A stretch of 42,336 nt of DNA from Pseudomonas sp. SID14000 (GTDB taxonomy: Bacteria; Pseudomonadota; Gammaproteobacteria; Pseudomonadales; Pseudomonadaceae), in contig NZ_NFZQ01000022.1 of assembly GCF_002165135.1 (NCBI RefSeq), positions 1 to 42,336 on the forward strand, written 5' to 3'. Every line of letters starts with the position of its first letter. Within the stretch, counting starts at the first letter, position 1. A program made the translations under genes and the position numbers. Under the pieces are notes generated by a model that saw only the letters and a program-made list of their open reading frames with translations, had not been told where the DNA came from and did not search any database. Below are positions 35,828-42,336 of the stretch, one piece after another.

Positions 35828-35851
35828 GGCGGCGCGACAGGTCGCGCCGCC
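35828..35851 (-). other. Strong GC hairpin between rplA and rplJ
   Basis: GGCGGCGCGAC and GTCGCGCCGCC are perfect 11-bp complements with a 2-base loop, 6 bases past the rplA stop. On the minus strand it is followed by AGCAAAAATTGG, not a T-run, so it is more likely an mRNA 3' stabiliser or part of the rplJ leader than a classical terminator. Confidence 0.6.
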
Positions 35852-35857
35852 ATGTTC

Positions 35858-36553
35858 TTACACGTTCAGCGAGCTCTGATCGATGACCAGACCTGGGCCC
35901 ATGGTGGTGCTCAGGGTAACGCGCTTGACGTAGATACCTTTCGAGGAAGCCGGCTTGATACGCTTCAGGTCAGCGATCAGGGCTTCAACGTTTTCCTTCA
36001 GCTTGCCAGCTTCAAAGCCGACCTTGCCAACGGAGGTGTGGATGATACCGTTCTTGTCGGTACGGTAGCGAACCTGACCAGCCTTGGCGTTCTTGACGGC
36101 GCCGGCTACGTCTGGGGTTACGGTACCAACTTTCGGGTTAGGCATCAGGCCGCGAGGACCCAGAACCTGACCCAGCTGACCTACAACGCGCATGGCATCA
36201 GGCGATGCGATGACAACGTCATAGTTCAGGTCGCCGCCTTTCATTTCAGCAGCCAGATCGTCCATACCTACGCGGTCAGCGCCGGCAGCCAGAGCAGCTT
36301 CAGCAGCTGGGCCCTGGGTGAAGACGGCAACGCGAACGGTCTTGCCAGTGCCGTGTGGCAGCACGGTAGCGCTACGTACGACCTGGTCGGATTTACGCGG
36401 GTCAACACCGAGGTTAACGGCGATGTCGTAGGACTCTACGAACTTGGCAGCTGGCAGCGAAGCCAGCAGAGTGGCCGCTTCTTCGAAGTTGTAGGCCTTG
36501 CCTGCTTCGATTTTCTCGGCGATTGCCTTTTGGCGTTTGGTCAGCTTAGCCAT
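35858..36553 (-). CDS. rplA: 50S ribosomal protein L1
   Basis: L1 forms the mobile stalk at the E site and represses the rplKA mRNA in E. coli. The 231-residue product starts MAKLTKRQKAIAEKIEAGKA and has GPRGLMPNPKVGTVTPDVAG. Its ATG overlaps the rplK stop by one base (TAATG), so the two are coupled. Confidence 0.98.
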   Translation of the reverse strand: MAKLTKRQKAIAEKIEAGKAYNFEEAATLLASLPAAKFVESYDIAVNLGVDPRKSDQVVRSATVLPHGTGKTVRVAVFTQGPAAEAALAAGADRVGMDDLAAEMKGGDLNYDVVIASPDAMRVVGQLGQVLGPRGLMPNPKVGTVTPDVAGAVKNAKAGQVRYRTDKNGIIHTSVGKVGFEAGKLKENVEALIADLKRIKPASSKGIYVKRVTLSTTMGPGLVIDQSSLNV

Positions 36554-36984
36554 TACACACCCTCCACGTTCAGGCCCATGCTGCGGGCAGAGCCAGCGAT
36601 GGTGCGTACAGCAGCGTCCAGGTCAGCGGCAGTCAGATCAGCCTGTTTAGCTTTGGCGATGTCTTCCAGCTGAGCACGGGTAACGGTACCGACTTTAACG
36701 GTGTTCGGGCGAGCCGAACCACTGGTCAGGCCAGCAGCTTTCTTCAGCAGAACCGAGGCAGGGGTGCTCTTGGTCTCGAAGGTGAAGCTACGGTCGCTGT
36801 AGACAGTGATGATCACAGGAGTCGGCAGGCCGGCTTCTTGACCCTGAGTACGGGCGTTGAAGGCCTTGCAGAATTCCATGATGTTCACACCGTGTTGACC
36901 CAGTGCTGGACCAACGGGTGGGCTTGGGTTGGCCTGGCCGGCCTTAACTTGCAGCTTGATGTAAGCCTGAATCTTCTTAGCCAT
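36553..36984 (-). CDS. rplK: 50S ribosomal protein L11
   Basis: L11 binds the GTPase-associated centre and is needed for RelA activation on stalled ribosomes. The 143-residue product starts MAKKIQAYIKLQVKAGQANP and continues with SPPVGPALGQHGVNIMEFCK, the proline-rich N-terminal domain. It is the first gene after the nusG terminator. Confidence 0.98.
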   Translation of the reverse strand: MAKKIQAYIKLQVKAGQANPSPPVGPALGQHGVNIMEFCKAFNARTQGQEAGLPTPVIITVYSDRSFTFETKSTPASVLLKKAAGLTSGSARPNTVKVGTVTRAQLEDIAKAKQADLTAADLDAAVRTIAGSARSMGLNVEGV

Positions 36985-37055
36985 GAGCTACTCCAATATC
37001 GGGTACGAACGCCTGATGGCTCCCCGGATGACTTGCGTTTTATCCCAGTGACGAC

Positions 37056-37085
37056 AAAACCCCGCAGCACACAGGGCTGCGGGGT
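37056..37085 (-). terminator. Terminator after nusG
   Basis: On the minus strand ACCCCGCAG and CTGCGGGGT pair around a 9-base loop, followed by TTTG. It lies 18 bases past nusG and separates secE-nusG from rplKAJL-rpoBC. A GATAAA with TGG in front (37039-37044) could be an extended -10 for rplK, but I found no -35. Confidence 0.85.
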
Positions 37086-37103
37086 ATGGGATGCTTCGTC
37101 CGC

Positions 37104-37637
37104 CTAGACCTTTTCGACCTGGCTGAACTCGAGCTCCACCGGAGTAGAGCGACCGAAAATGAGCACTGCAACCTGCAGGCGACTCTTTTCGTAGTTAACC
37201 TCTTCGACACTACCATTGAAGTCAGCGAACGGACCATCAATGACTCGAACCACTTCACCTGGCTCGAACAGCGTCTTCGGCTTCGGCTTGTCGCTACCGT
37301 CGGCAACGCGACGCAGGATAGCCTCAGCTTCTTTATCGGTGATTGGCGCAGGCTTGTCTGCAGCCCCACCAATGAAGCCCATCACACGAGGAGTGTCCTT
37401 GACCAAGTGCCAAGTCCCTTCGTTCATCTCCATCTGGACCAATACATAGCCAGGGAAGAATTTACGCTCACTCTTGCGCTTCTGGCCGTTGCGCATTTCG
37501 ACAACTTCTTCGGTCGGGACCAGGATCTCGCCGAAATCGTCTTCCATGCCAGCCAGCTTGACGCGCTCGATCAGGGAGCGCATTACATGCTTCTCGTAAC
37601 CCGAGTAAGCATGCACAACATACCAACGCTTAGCCAC
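37104..37637 (-). CDS. nusG: Transcription termination/antitermination protein NusG
   Basis: NusG binds RNA polymerase through its NGN domain and Rho or S10 through its KOW domain. The 177-residue product starts MAKRWYVVHAYSGYEKHVMR and has ERKFFPGYVLVQMEMNEGTW. The C-terminal KOW is EPGEVVRVIDGPFADFNGSV. It follows secE by 9 bases. Confidence 0.98.
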   Translation of the reverse strand: MAKRWYVVHAYSGYEKHVMRSLIERVKLAGMEDDFGEILVPTEEVVEMRNGQKRKSERKFFPGYVLVQMEMNEGTWHLVKDTPRVMGFIGGAADKPAPITDKEAEAILRRVADGSDKPKPKTLFEPGEVVRVIDGPFADFNGSVEEVNYEKSRLQVAVLIFGRSTPVELEFSQVEKV

Positions 37638-37646
37638 GGGACACCT

Positions 37647-38015
37647 TTAGCCAACGATCAAGGAGACCGCCCAGCCGAGCAGGGAATCAAGACCCCACAG
37701 CAGCAGTGCCATAACCAGCACGACAGCCACGACAATCAGCGTGGTCTGGGTGGTTTCCTGGCGGGTCGGCCACACGACTTTACGAATCTCGGTACGAGCT
37801 TCCTTCGCCAGCGCAAAGAACGACTTGCCCTTCGCAGTCTGCAGAGCTACAAAGCCTGCGACAGCAGCCAGGACGAGAAGTGCGAGGACGCGATACAGGA
37901 TCGGGGAGGCGGAGTAATACTGGTTACCCACTACACCGACAACCACCAAAGCCACTACAGCCAGCCACTTGAACAGATCAAAACGCGATTCTTGGGCTTC
38001 AGTTTTGGGAGTCAT
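37647..38015 (-). CDS. secE: Preprotein translocase subunit SecE
   Basis: SecE clamps SecY in the inner membrane. The 122-residue product has three hydrophobic helices, as in E. coli, near residues 16-33, 42-60 and 92-120, with the conserved cytosolic amphipathic stretch KEARTEIRKVVWPTRQET before the last. It lies 44 bases after tRNA-Trp and just before nusG. Confidence 0.97.
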   Translation of the reverse strand: MTPKTEAQESRFDLFKWLAVVALVVVGVVGNQYYSASPILYRVLALLVLAAVAGFVALQTAKGKSFFALAKEARTEIRKVVWPTRQETTQTTLIVVAVVLVMALLLWGLDSLLGWAVSLIVG

Positions 38016-38059
38016 CGAGGAGGATCCTGTGAGAAGAAAGCCATCACACCGAGGTGAAA

Positions 38060-38135
38060 TGGCAGGTCAGGAGGGAATCGAACCCCCAACCTACGGTTTT
38101 GGAGACCGTCGCTCTGCCAATTGAGCTACTGACCT
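38060..38135 (-). tRNA. tRNA-Trp (CCA)
   Basis: A 76-base cloverleaf: acceptor AGGTCAG pairs with CTGACCT, the anticodon stem loop is CGGTCTCCAAAACCG with anticodon CCA (38100-38102), T-loop GGTTCGATTCC, and the 3' CCA is encoded. It precedes secE and nusG and likely is processed from the same transcript. Confidence 0.98.
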
Positions 38136-38145
38136 GTAACGCTGT

Positions 38146-38173
38146 ATCAGGCCGGCCATTATACCGGCCTGAT
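38146..38173. repeat. Perfect palindrome around the tRNA-Trp -10
   Basis: ATCAGGCCGG (38146-38155) and CCGGCCTGAT (38164-38173) are perfect 10-bp inverted repeats with an 8-base spacer that holds the -10 TATAAT of the minus strand. It may be a tufB 3' hairpin, a protein operator, or both. Confidence 0.7.
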
Positions 38174-38185
38174 CAAGTAAATCAA
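38158..38185 (-). promoter_or_regulatory. tRNA-Trp-secE-nusG promoter
   Basis: Minus strand TTGATT (38180-38185) and the perfect TATAAT (38158-38163) have a 16-base spacer. Transcription would start near 38151, about 16 bases before the mature tRNA-Trp. Confidence 0.75.
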
Positions 38186-38189
38186 CTAC

Positions 38190-39383
38190 TTATTCAATAA
38201 TTTTTGCTACGACGCCGGCGCCGACGGTACGACCGCCTTCACGGATAGCGAAGCGCAGACCGTCTTCCATTGCGATGGTCTTGATCAGGGTAACAGTCAT
38301 CTGAATGTTGTCACCCGGCATTACCATTTCAACGCCTTCCGGCAGTTCGCAGTTACCGGTCACGTCAGTGGTACGGAAGTAGAACTGAGGACGGTAGCCT
38401 TTGAAGAACGGAGTGTGACGACCGCCTTCTTCCTTCGACAGAACGTAGACTTCTGCGGTGAACTTGGTGTGCGGCTTGACCGAACCTGGCTTGACCAGAA
38501 CCTGGCCACGCTCAACGTCGTCACGCTTGGTACCACGCAGCAGAACGCCGCAGTTCTCGCCAGCACGGCCTTCGTCCAGCAGCTTGCGGAACATTTCGAC
38601 ACCGGTGCAGGTGGTGGTCGAAGTTTCACGCAGACCAACGATTTCCAGCGGATCCTGAACGCGGACGATACCACGCTCGATACGGCCGGTAACAACGGTA
38701 CCACGACCCGAGATCGAGAATACGTCTTCGATCGGCATCAGGAACGGCTGGTCAACGGCACGAACTGGCTCAGGGATGTAGGCATCCAGAGTTTCCACCA
38801 GCTTCTTGACAGCGGTAGTACCCATTTCGTTGTCGTCTTTGCCTTCCAGGGCCATACGAGCCGAACCGATGATGATCGGGGTGTCGTCGCCTGGGAAGTC
38901 GTAGGTGGACAGCAGGTCGCGAACTTCCATCTCGACCAGTTCCAGCAGCTCAGCGTCGTCTACCAGGTCAGCCTTGTTCAGGAAGACCACGATGTAAGGA
39001 ACGCCTACCTGACGGGACAGCAGGATGTGCTCACGGGTTTGTGGCATCGGACCATCGGCGGCCGAGCAAACCAGGATCGCGCCGTCCATCTGGGCAGCAC
39101 CGGTGATCATGTTCTTCACGTAGTCAGCGTGACCTGGGCAGTCAACGTGAGCGTAGTGACGAATGTTCGAGTTGTACTCGACGTGAGCGGTGTTGATGGT
39201 GATACCGCGCGCTTTTTCTTCCGGAGCCGAGTCGATCTTGTCGAACTCAACGACTGCCGAACCGAAAACTTCGGAGCAGACGCGAGTCAGAGCTGCGGTC
39301 AGAGTGGTCTTACCGTGGTCAACGTGGCCGATAGTGCCGACGTTAACGTGGGGAAGGGAACGATCAAACTTTTCCTTAGCCAT
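38190..39383 (-). CDS. tufB: Elongation factor Tu, copy B
   Basis: This is the second EF-Tu, 397 residues and identical in protein sequence to tufA. The start is ATG with GGAGG 9 bases upstream; a longer reading to 39506 runs into tRNA-Thr and is rejected. Placement after tRNA-Tyr, -Gly and -Thr repeats the tRNA-tufB arrangement of E. coli. DNA differs from tufA mainly at both ends of the gene. Confidence 0.98.
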   Translation of the reverse strand: MAKEKFDRSLPHVNVGTIGHVDHGKTTLTAALTRVCSEVFGSAVVEFDKIDSAPEEKARGITINTAHVEYNSNIRHYAHVDCPGHADYVKNMITGAAQMDGAILVCSAADGPMPQTREHILLSRQVGVPYIVVFLNKADLVDDAELLELVEMEVRDLLSTYDFPGDDTPIIIGSARMALEGKDDNEMGTTAVKKLVETLDAYIPEPVRAVDQPFLMPIEDVFSISGRGTVVTGRIERGIVRVQDPLEIVGLRETSTTTCTGVEMFRKLLDEGRAGENCGVLLRGTKRDDVERGQVLVKPGSVKPHTKFTAEVYVLSKEEGGRHTPFFKGYRPQFYFRTTDVTGNCELPEGVEMVMPGDNIQMTVTLIKTIAMEDGLRFAIREGGRTVGAGVVAKIIE

Positions 39384-39422
39384 CGATACAATCCTCCGCA
39401 GAAGAAATAGTCTTGCGCTGAT

Positions 39423-39460
39423 AAAACAAAGGCAGATATTTTCATATCTGCCTTGTTTAT
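39423..39460 (-). other. Hairpin between tRNA-Thr and tufB
   Basis: GGCAGATAT (39431-39439) and ATATCTGCC (39444-39452) pair perfectly around TTTC, and the A-rich left and T-rich right flanks extend the pairing. On the minus strand the stem is followed by TTTGTTTTATC, so it could attenuate tufB or mark a tRNA processing site. Confidence 0.7.
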
Positions 39461-39461
39461 A

Positions 39462-39537
39462 TGGAGCTCTTGAGCGGACTTGAACCGCTGACCTCACCCT
39501 TACCAAGGGTGTGCTCTACCAACTGAGCTACAAGAGC
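39462..39537 (-). tRNA. tRNA-Thr (GGT)
   Basis: A 76-base cloverleaf: acceptor GCTCTTG pairs with CAAGAGC, anticodon stem ACCCTTGGTAAGGGT with anticodon GGT (39502-39504), T-loop GGTTCAAGTCC, and 3' CCA encoded. Confidence 0.98.
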
Positions 39538-39566
39538 GAAACACTTTGTGCAAAATCCAGCAAACT

Positions 39567-39640
<74 letters not shown>

Positions 39641-39664
39641 GGAGCTTGCGGCTCTCGCTAAAAC

Positions 39665-39748
39665 TGGTGGAGGGAGAAGGATTCGAACCTTCGAAGCTCT
39701 CGCAACGGATTTACAGTCCGTCCCCTTTGACCGCTCGGGAATCCCTCC
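39665..39748 (-). tRNA. tRNA-Tyr (GTA)
   Basis: An 84-base class II tRNA with a long variable arm (GCGAGAGCTTCG region). Acceptor GGAGGGA pairs with TCCCTCC, anticodon loop CTGTAAA with anticodon GTA, T-loop GGTTCGAATCC, and 3' CCA encoded. It is the first RNA of the tRNA-tufB unit. Confidence 0.98.
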
Positions 39749-39761
39749 AGATGTGGCCGGC

Positions 39762-39790
39762 ATTCTATTTGTCTGCCGCCCTGGTGTCAA
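39762..39790 (-). promoter_or_regulatory. tRNA-tufB promoter, proximal
   Basis: Minus strand TTGACA (39785-39790) and TAGAAT (39762-39767) have a 17-base spacer, followed by the GC-rich discriminator GCCGGCC. This is typical of growth-rate and ppGpp-controlled stable RNA promoters. The start would be about 7 bases before tRNA-Tyr. Confidence 0.85.
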
Positions 39791-39890
39791 GCGTTTTTTT
39801 CAAATTTTTTCAATCAAATCTGAAACTTAGCTGCTTTGACACCGCTTCCAGTTCTGCCACCTGAGTGGTGTTCCCTGTGAAGCGGGCGCC

Positions 39891-39918
39891 ATTCTATCAA
39901 GCTATTCGCCAGTTGCAA
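39891..39918 (-). promoter_or_regulatory. Candidate tRNA-tufB promoter, distal
   Basis: Minus strand TTGCAA (39913-39918), inside the end of the SPOR-like gene, and TAGAAT (39891-39896) have a 16-base spacer, again followed by a GC-rich discriminator, GGCGCCC. It would yield a transcript about 135 bases longer than the proximal one. Confidence 0.5.
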
Positions 39919-40327
39919 TACCCTGGCAGAAAATAATTTTGTGTTTTAAGTCTTTGAAATCGTTAGAAAGAGTCGCGAGGACGGTTTGGTCCAGCAAACG
40001 CTCGCTTTCCGGGGCAACCTTGAGCCAGCGACCATCTGCCCCCGGCAACTGCCCCGCAACCGGCAGCGTGGCAATGTCCAGACTCAACAGGCGCTGACGC
40101 AGTGCATCGAGCTGCCCCTGCCCCATTACACCACCAACTACCAGGCATTCATCCCTGCGCTTGGGTGGCGCCGACACACCCGTTTCACGCAACAGGCGGA
40201 TTTCTTGCTGATTCCCTTTGTATAGCGACAAGGGGGCGACTTCCTTGACCTTCAGCGGGGCTTCCTGCTGGTGCCACACGTAATAGAAGACGTTGAGCAC
40301 CAGTAACAGCAGAAACAACCAACGCAT
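39902..40327 (-). CDS. Small membrane-anchored protein with SPOR-like C-terminal domain
   Basis: The 141-residue product begins MRWLFLLLLVLNVFYYVWHQ, a single N-terminal membrane anchor. The C-terminal 85 residues have an alternating strand-helix pattern (CLVVGGV, then QLDALRQRLLSLDI, then RWLKVAP, then LLDQTVLATLSNDFKDL, then KIIFCQG) consistent with a divergent SPOR fold, which in other proteins binds denuded peptidoglycan at division sites. That assignment is an inference from pattern only. The ATG at 40327 has GAGG 5 bases upstream, with the coaX stop overlapping this region; a GTG at 40333 is less likely. It is the last gene of birA-coaX and its function is unknown. Confidence 0.75.
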   Translation of the reverse strand: MRWLFLLLLVLNVFYYVWHQQEAPLKVKEVAPLSLYKGNQQEIRLLRETGVSAPPKRRDECLVVGGVMGQGQLDALRQRLLSLDIATLPVAGQLPGADGRWLKVAPESERLLDQTVLATLSNDFKDLKHKIIFCQGIATGE

Positions 40328-40334
40328 AGGCACC

Positions 40335-41084
40335 TCAATCCAATGGGCAGGCCATGGCCAGGCCTACAAAAACCAGATCAGGCACGACACGCGCCTGCGG
40401 CACAGCCTCCCTTACCAGCGGCGCATCGCCACCTGTGAGAAAGACCGTGAAATCATCCCCCCACAACGCACGAGCCTGCTCGAGCTGGGTACGTGCAAAA
40501 CCCTGGAGCATCAACACGCAACCGCGCTCGACCGCCTCGACAGTCGAGCGGCCTGGCGCCAAGCTGGCCAACGCACGCTCAGCGGAGGCATCGTCATAAC
40601 GGATACGCCGGGTGTGCGTACGCAGTTGGCTACGCATCAATGGCATACCCGGGCAGATGTATCCACCCAGGTGCTCGCCGTCCGCCGCAACGAAATCCGC
40701 TTTTGCAGCAGTCCCCAAGTCAATGACCAGGCAAGCGCCCTTGGCCAGGTGAAATGCCCCCAACGCCGCCAACCAGCGGTCCATGCCCAGGCGCTGGTAG
40801 TCGTCATAGCCATTGCGTACACCCGCCATTTCCTGGGCCGGGTGCGCCACACGAGCTTGCACGGCAAACGCCTGGTCGATCAACGCGCAAAGCGCGTCGG
40901 TTTCTTCCTCACTGCGCACACTGACAATGCGGCAGCCGGTAAGACGCACCGAAGCCAGCGCAGCCACTTCGGCCACCAACGCCTGATCGGAGTCGACAAT
41001 ACCGCCGCTTTCAATCGCTGCATCAGCAACATGGATTACCCGCCACTTGATGAAGCTGTTACCGCAATCGAGCTCAAGAATCAT
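40335..41084 (-). CDS. coaX: Type III pantothenate kinase
   Basis: CoaX phosphorylates pantothenate, the first step of coenzyme A synthesis. The 249-residue product starts MILELDCGNSFIKWRVIHV, with the phosphate-binding DCGNS, the GMDRW segment, the DLGTA motif (VIDLGTAAKADFV) and GGYICPG. The ATG at 41084 overlaps the end of birA by 11 bases and has GAGG 7 bases upstream; a GTG one codon earlier is possible. It sits between birA and the SPOR-like gene, as in other pseudomonads. Confidence 0.96.
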   Translation of the reverse strand: MILELDCGNSFIKWRVIHVADAAIESGGIVDSDQALVAEVAALASVRLTGCRIVSVRSEEETDALCALIDQAFAVQARVAHPAQEMAGVRNGYDDYQRLGMDRWLAALGAFHLAKGACLVIDLGTAAKADFVAADGEHLGGYICPGMPLMRSQLRTHTRRIRYDDASAERALASLAPGRSTVEAVERGCVLMLQGFARTQLEQARALWGDDFTVFLTGGDAPLVREAVPQARVVPDLVFVGLAMACPLD

Positions 41085-42033
41085 CACGCAACCTCAAACT
41101 GAGCTCACCACCACTGAAGCTCTTTTCCACCCCGTCCACCTCAAGGCGCAAGCCGCCCTGTCCGTCGACGCCAAGAACCACGCCATCAATACGTGTGCTA
41201 CCGGCAACCAGCGAAACCTTGCGCCCCTGCCAGAGATGCGCCTGCTCCCATTCCTCCTGGAATGCGGCAAATCCGTAGCGACGATGCCGTGCCAATTCAT
41301 GCTGCAACTGCTGACTGAGCAACGCTACCAGCCGGTTACGGTCTATTGCCGCACCCACTTCACGCCGCATCGAGGTCCACACCTGGTCGACCTGGTCATT
41401 GGCCTGCATGTTCACATTGATGCCGATACCCAGCACCACATGGCAGACATCTGCCGGGTCCCCCACCAGCTCCAGGAGAATGCCGGTGATCTTCTGCCCC
41501 CGTACGAGGACATCGTTAGGCCATTTGAGCCCCGCATCCTTTACCCCAAATGCCTGCAGGGTACGCATTACCGCCAACCCCACCACCAGGCTCAAGCCCT
41601 CGAGCTGGCGCATGCCGCCATCCACGCGGAGTACCAGGCTGTAATAGAGGTTTTCGGCAAACGGGCTGACCCACTGCCGACCACGCCGACCACGACCGGC
41701 GCTCTGACGCTCGGCGAGGACCAGAAATGGAGCGGCCTGCCCTTCCCCGGCGAGCCGCAAGCCCTCGGCATTGGTCGAGTCAATGGTTTCATGGATGAAA
41801 ACGGGCCACTGCTCGCCCTCTGCAAACTCGGCGATCGCCTGCGCATCGAGCAAAGCCAGTGGCGTCGCTAGCTGATAGCCGCGCCCACGAACCTTGTGAA
41901 TAGTGAGGTTCAGTTCACTCTCCAGATGCTGCAGCTGCTTCCAAACGGCGCTGCGACTCACCCCCAGGGCTACCCCCAGAGCTTCTCCGGAATGGAACCG
42001 GCCATCCTTGAGGAGATTCAACAACTTCAGCAT
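41074..42033 (-). CDS. birA: Bifunctional biotin ligase / biotin operon repressor
   Basis: BirA attaches biotin to the acetyl-CoA carboxylase carrier protein and, with bound biotinyl-AMP, represses biotin genes. The 319-residue product starts MLKLLNLLKDGRFHSGEALG, an N-terminal winged helix (GVSRSAVWKQLQHLE), followed by the ligase domain with GRGRRGRQWVSPF, KWPNDV and GIGINV. An upstream ATG at 42063 would add ten residues (MPALFQVETG); I prefer 42033 on family length, although its RBS is weak. It lies next to the end of an rrn operon. Confidence 0.95.
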   Translation of the reverse strand: MLKLLNLLKDGRFHSGEALGVALGVSRSAVWKQLQHLESELNLTIHKVRGRGYQLATPLALLDAQAIAEFAEGEQWPVFIHETIDSTNAEGLRLAGEGQAAPFLVLAERQSAGRGRRGRQWVSPFAENLYYSLVLRVDGGMRQLEGLSLVVGLAVMRTLQAFGVKDAGLKWPNDVLVRGQKITGILLELVGDPADVCHVVLGIGINVNMQANDQVDQVWTSMRREVGAAIDRNRLVALLSQQLQHELARHRRYGFAAFQEEWEQAHLWQGRKVSLVAGSTRIDGVVLGVDGQGGLRLEVDGVEKSFSGGELSLRLRDDS

Positions 42034-42148
42034 GCCAGTCTCGACTTGGAATAAGGCAGGCATGATAGCTATGGGCTGTTGGATTGCATAGGAAAAGGGC
42101 CTGTCGACAGGGGCGAGCGGGCTTTGTGGGCTTTATTGTCGCGATCGG

Positions 42149-42235
42149 GATGGGAGCGGCTTTGGCCATGAAGCAGGCTGCGCGGTGGATGGCACCGGCT
42201 TTGCCGGTGTTCGCGGGTGAACCCGCTCCCACAGG
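42149..42235. repeat. Inverted REP doublet, second copy
   Basis: ATGGGAGCGGCTTTGGCCAT forms a degenerate left arm and TTCGCGGGTGAACCCGCTCC followed by CACAGG a well-conserved right arm, separated by a spacer holding ACCGGCTTTGCCGGT. Its spacer matches the reverse complement of the doublet at 304-386 closely. It lies between birA and the rrn terminator. Confidence 0.75.
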
Positions 42236-42271
42236 GACCGCGTATGCGCGGGAGTTTTTGCGCCACAAAGA

Positions 42272-42307
42272 CAAAACCCCTACCTGCATGCGCAGATAGG
42301 GGTTTTG
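42272..42307 (-). terminator. rRNA operon terminator
   Basis: CAAAACCCCTA and TAGGGGTTTTG form a long stem with an internal CTGC/GCGCAG extension, followed on the minus strand by TCTTTG. It lies just past the 3' end of the 5S rRNA. Confidence 0.9.
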
Positions 42308-42315
42308 CGAAATGA

Positions 42316-42336
42316 ATCTTGACGATGACCTACTCT
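42316..42336 (-). rRNA. rrf: 5S rRNA, 3' end only (partial)
   Basis: The last bases, read on the minus strand, are AGAGTAGGTCATCGTCAAGA, which is the conserved 3' end of Pseudomonas 5S rRNA. The rest lies beyond the window. The following terminator supports this. The exact mature 3' end may differ by a few bases. Confidence 0.85.

Noticed and set aside
38146..38173. Palindrome as an ordinary tufB terminator
   Set aside because: No T-run follows on the minus strand and its loop contains TATAAT, so promoter or operator function fits better; a weak terminator role is not excluded.
39384..39506. Extension of tufB by 41 codons
   Set aside because: It would translate across the hairpin and part of tRNA-Thr; EF-Tu begins MAKEKFDRS.

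Overview
This window is a core-chromosome segment from a Pseudomonas of the P. putida group. I base that on four things: the gene order (ssb, MFS, uvrA, ferritin, katA, then the ribosomal-protein and RNA-polymerase cluster, tufB, tRNAs, coaX, birA, rrn), the protein sequences, the high G+C codon bias, and P. putida-type REP elements at both ends. Nearly everything except uvrA lies on the minus strand, so transcription runs from high to low coordinates. I see no prophage, insertion sequence, CRISPR array, plasmid gene or unrecognised multi-gene system. The interesting signals are in non-coding junctions.

In transcription order (right to left): the last bases of a 5S rRNA and the rrn terminator (about 42270-42336); a REP doublet; birA-coaX-SPOR-like gene (39902-42033), an overlapping or closely spaced operon; tandem strong promoters driving tRNA-Tyr, tRNA-Gly, tRNA-Thr and tufB; tRNA-Trp-secE-nusG behind a promoter whose -10 lies in the loop of a perfect palindrome; a terminator; rplK-rplA-(L10 leader)-rplJ-rplL-(attenuator)-rpoB-rpoC; the str operon rpsL-rpsG-fusA-tufA; the S10 operon rpsJ to rpsQ; the spc genes rplN to rpmJ; and the alpha operon rpsM-rpsK-rpsD-rpoA-rplQ.

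These operons are contiguous here, and they read as one gene-expression superlocus: ribosomal proteins of both subunits, the three large RNA polymerase subunit genes, elongation factors Tu (two copies) and G, NusG, and the SecY/SecE translocon. Sigma70-like promoters with 16-17 bp spacers and -10 boxes such as TAGAAT, TAGACT, TATTAT or TATAAT are visible before rpsL, rpsJ, rpsH, rpsM, tRNA-Trp and tRNA-Tyr. Several start in or just after a terminator-like hairpin, so the superlocus is divided into transcription units. An unexpected division lies inside the spc group, between rpsN and rpsH.

Left of the ribosomal cluster are katA (catalase), a heme-ligand-lacking bacterioferritin/ferritin (FtnA type), uvrA (plus strand, DNA repair), a YajR-like MFS transporter and ssb. 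The leftmost 526 bases hold no gene I can support, only REP elements and the ssb terminator. Gene starts were moved from the longest possible ORF where the family N-terminus and a ribosome binding site pointed elsewhere (uvrA, bfr/ftnA, rpsN, rpsQ, rpmC, rpsC, rplC, rplJ, tufB, coaX, birA, SPOR-like).
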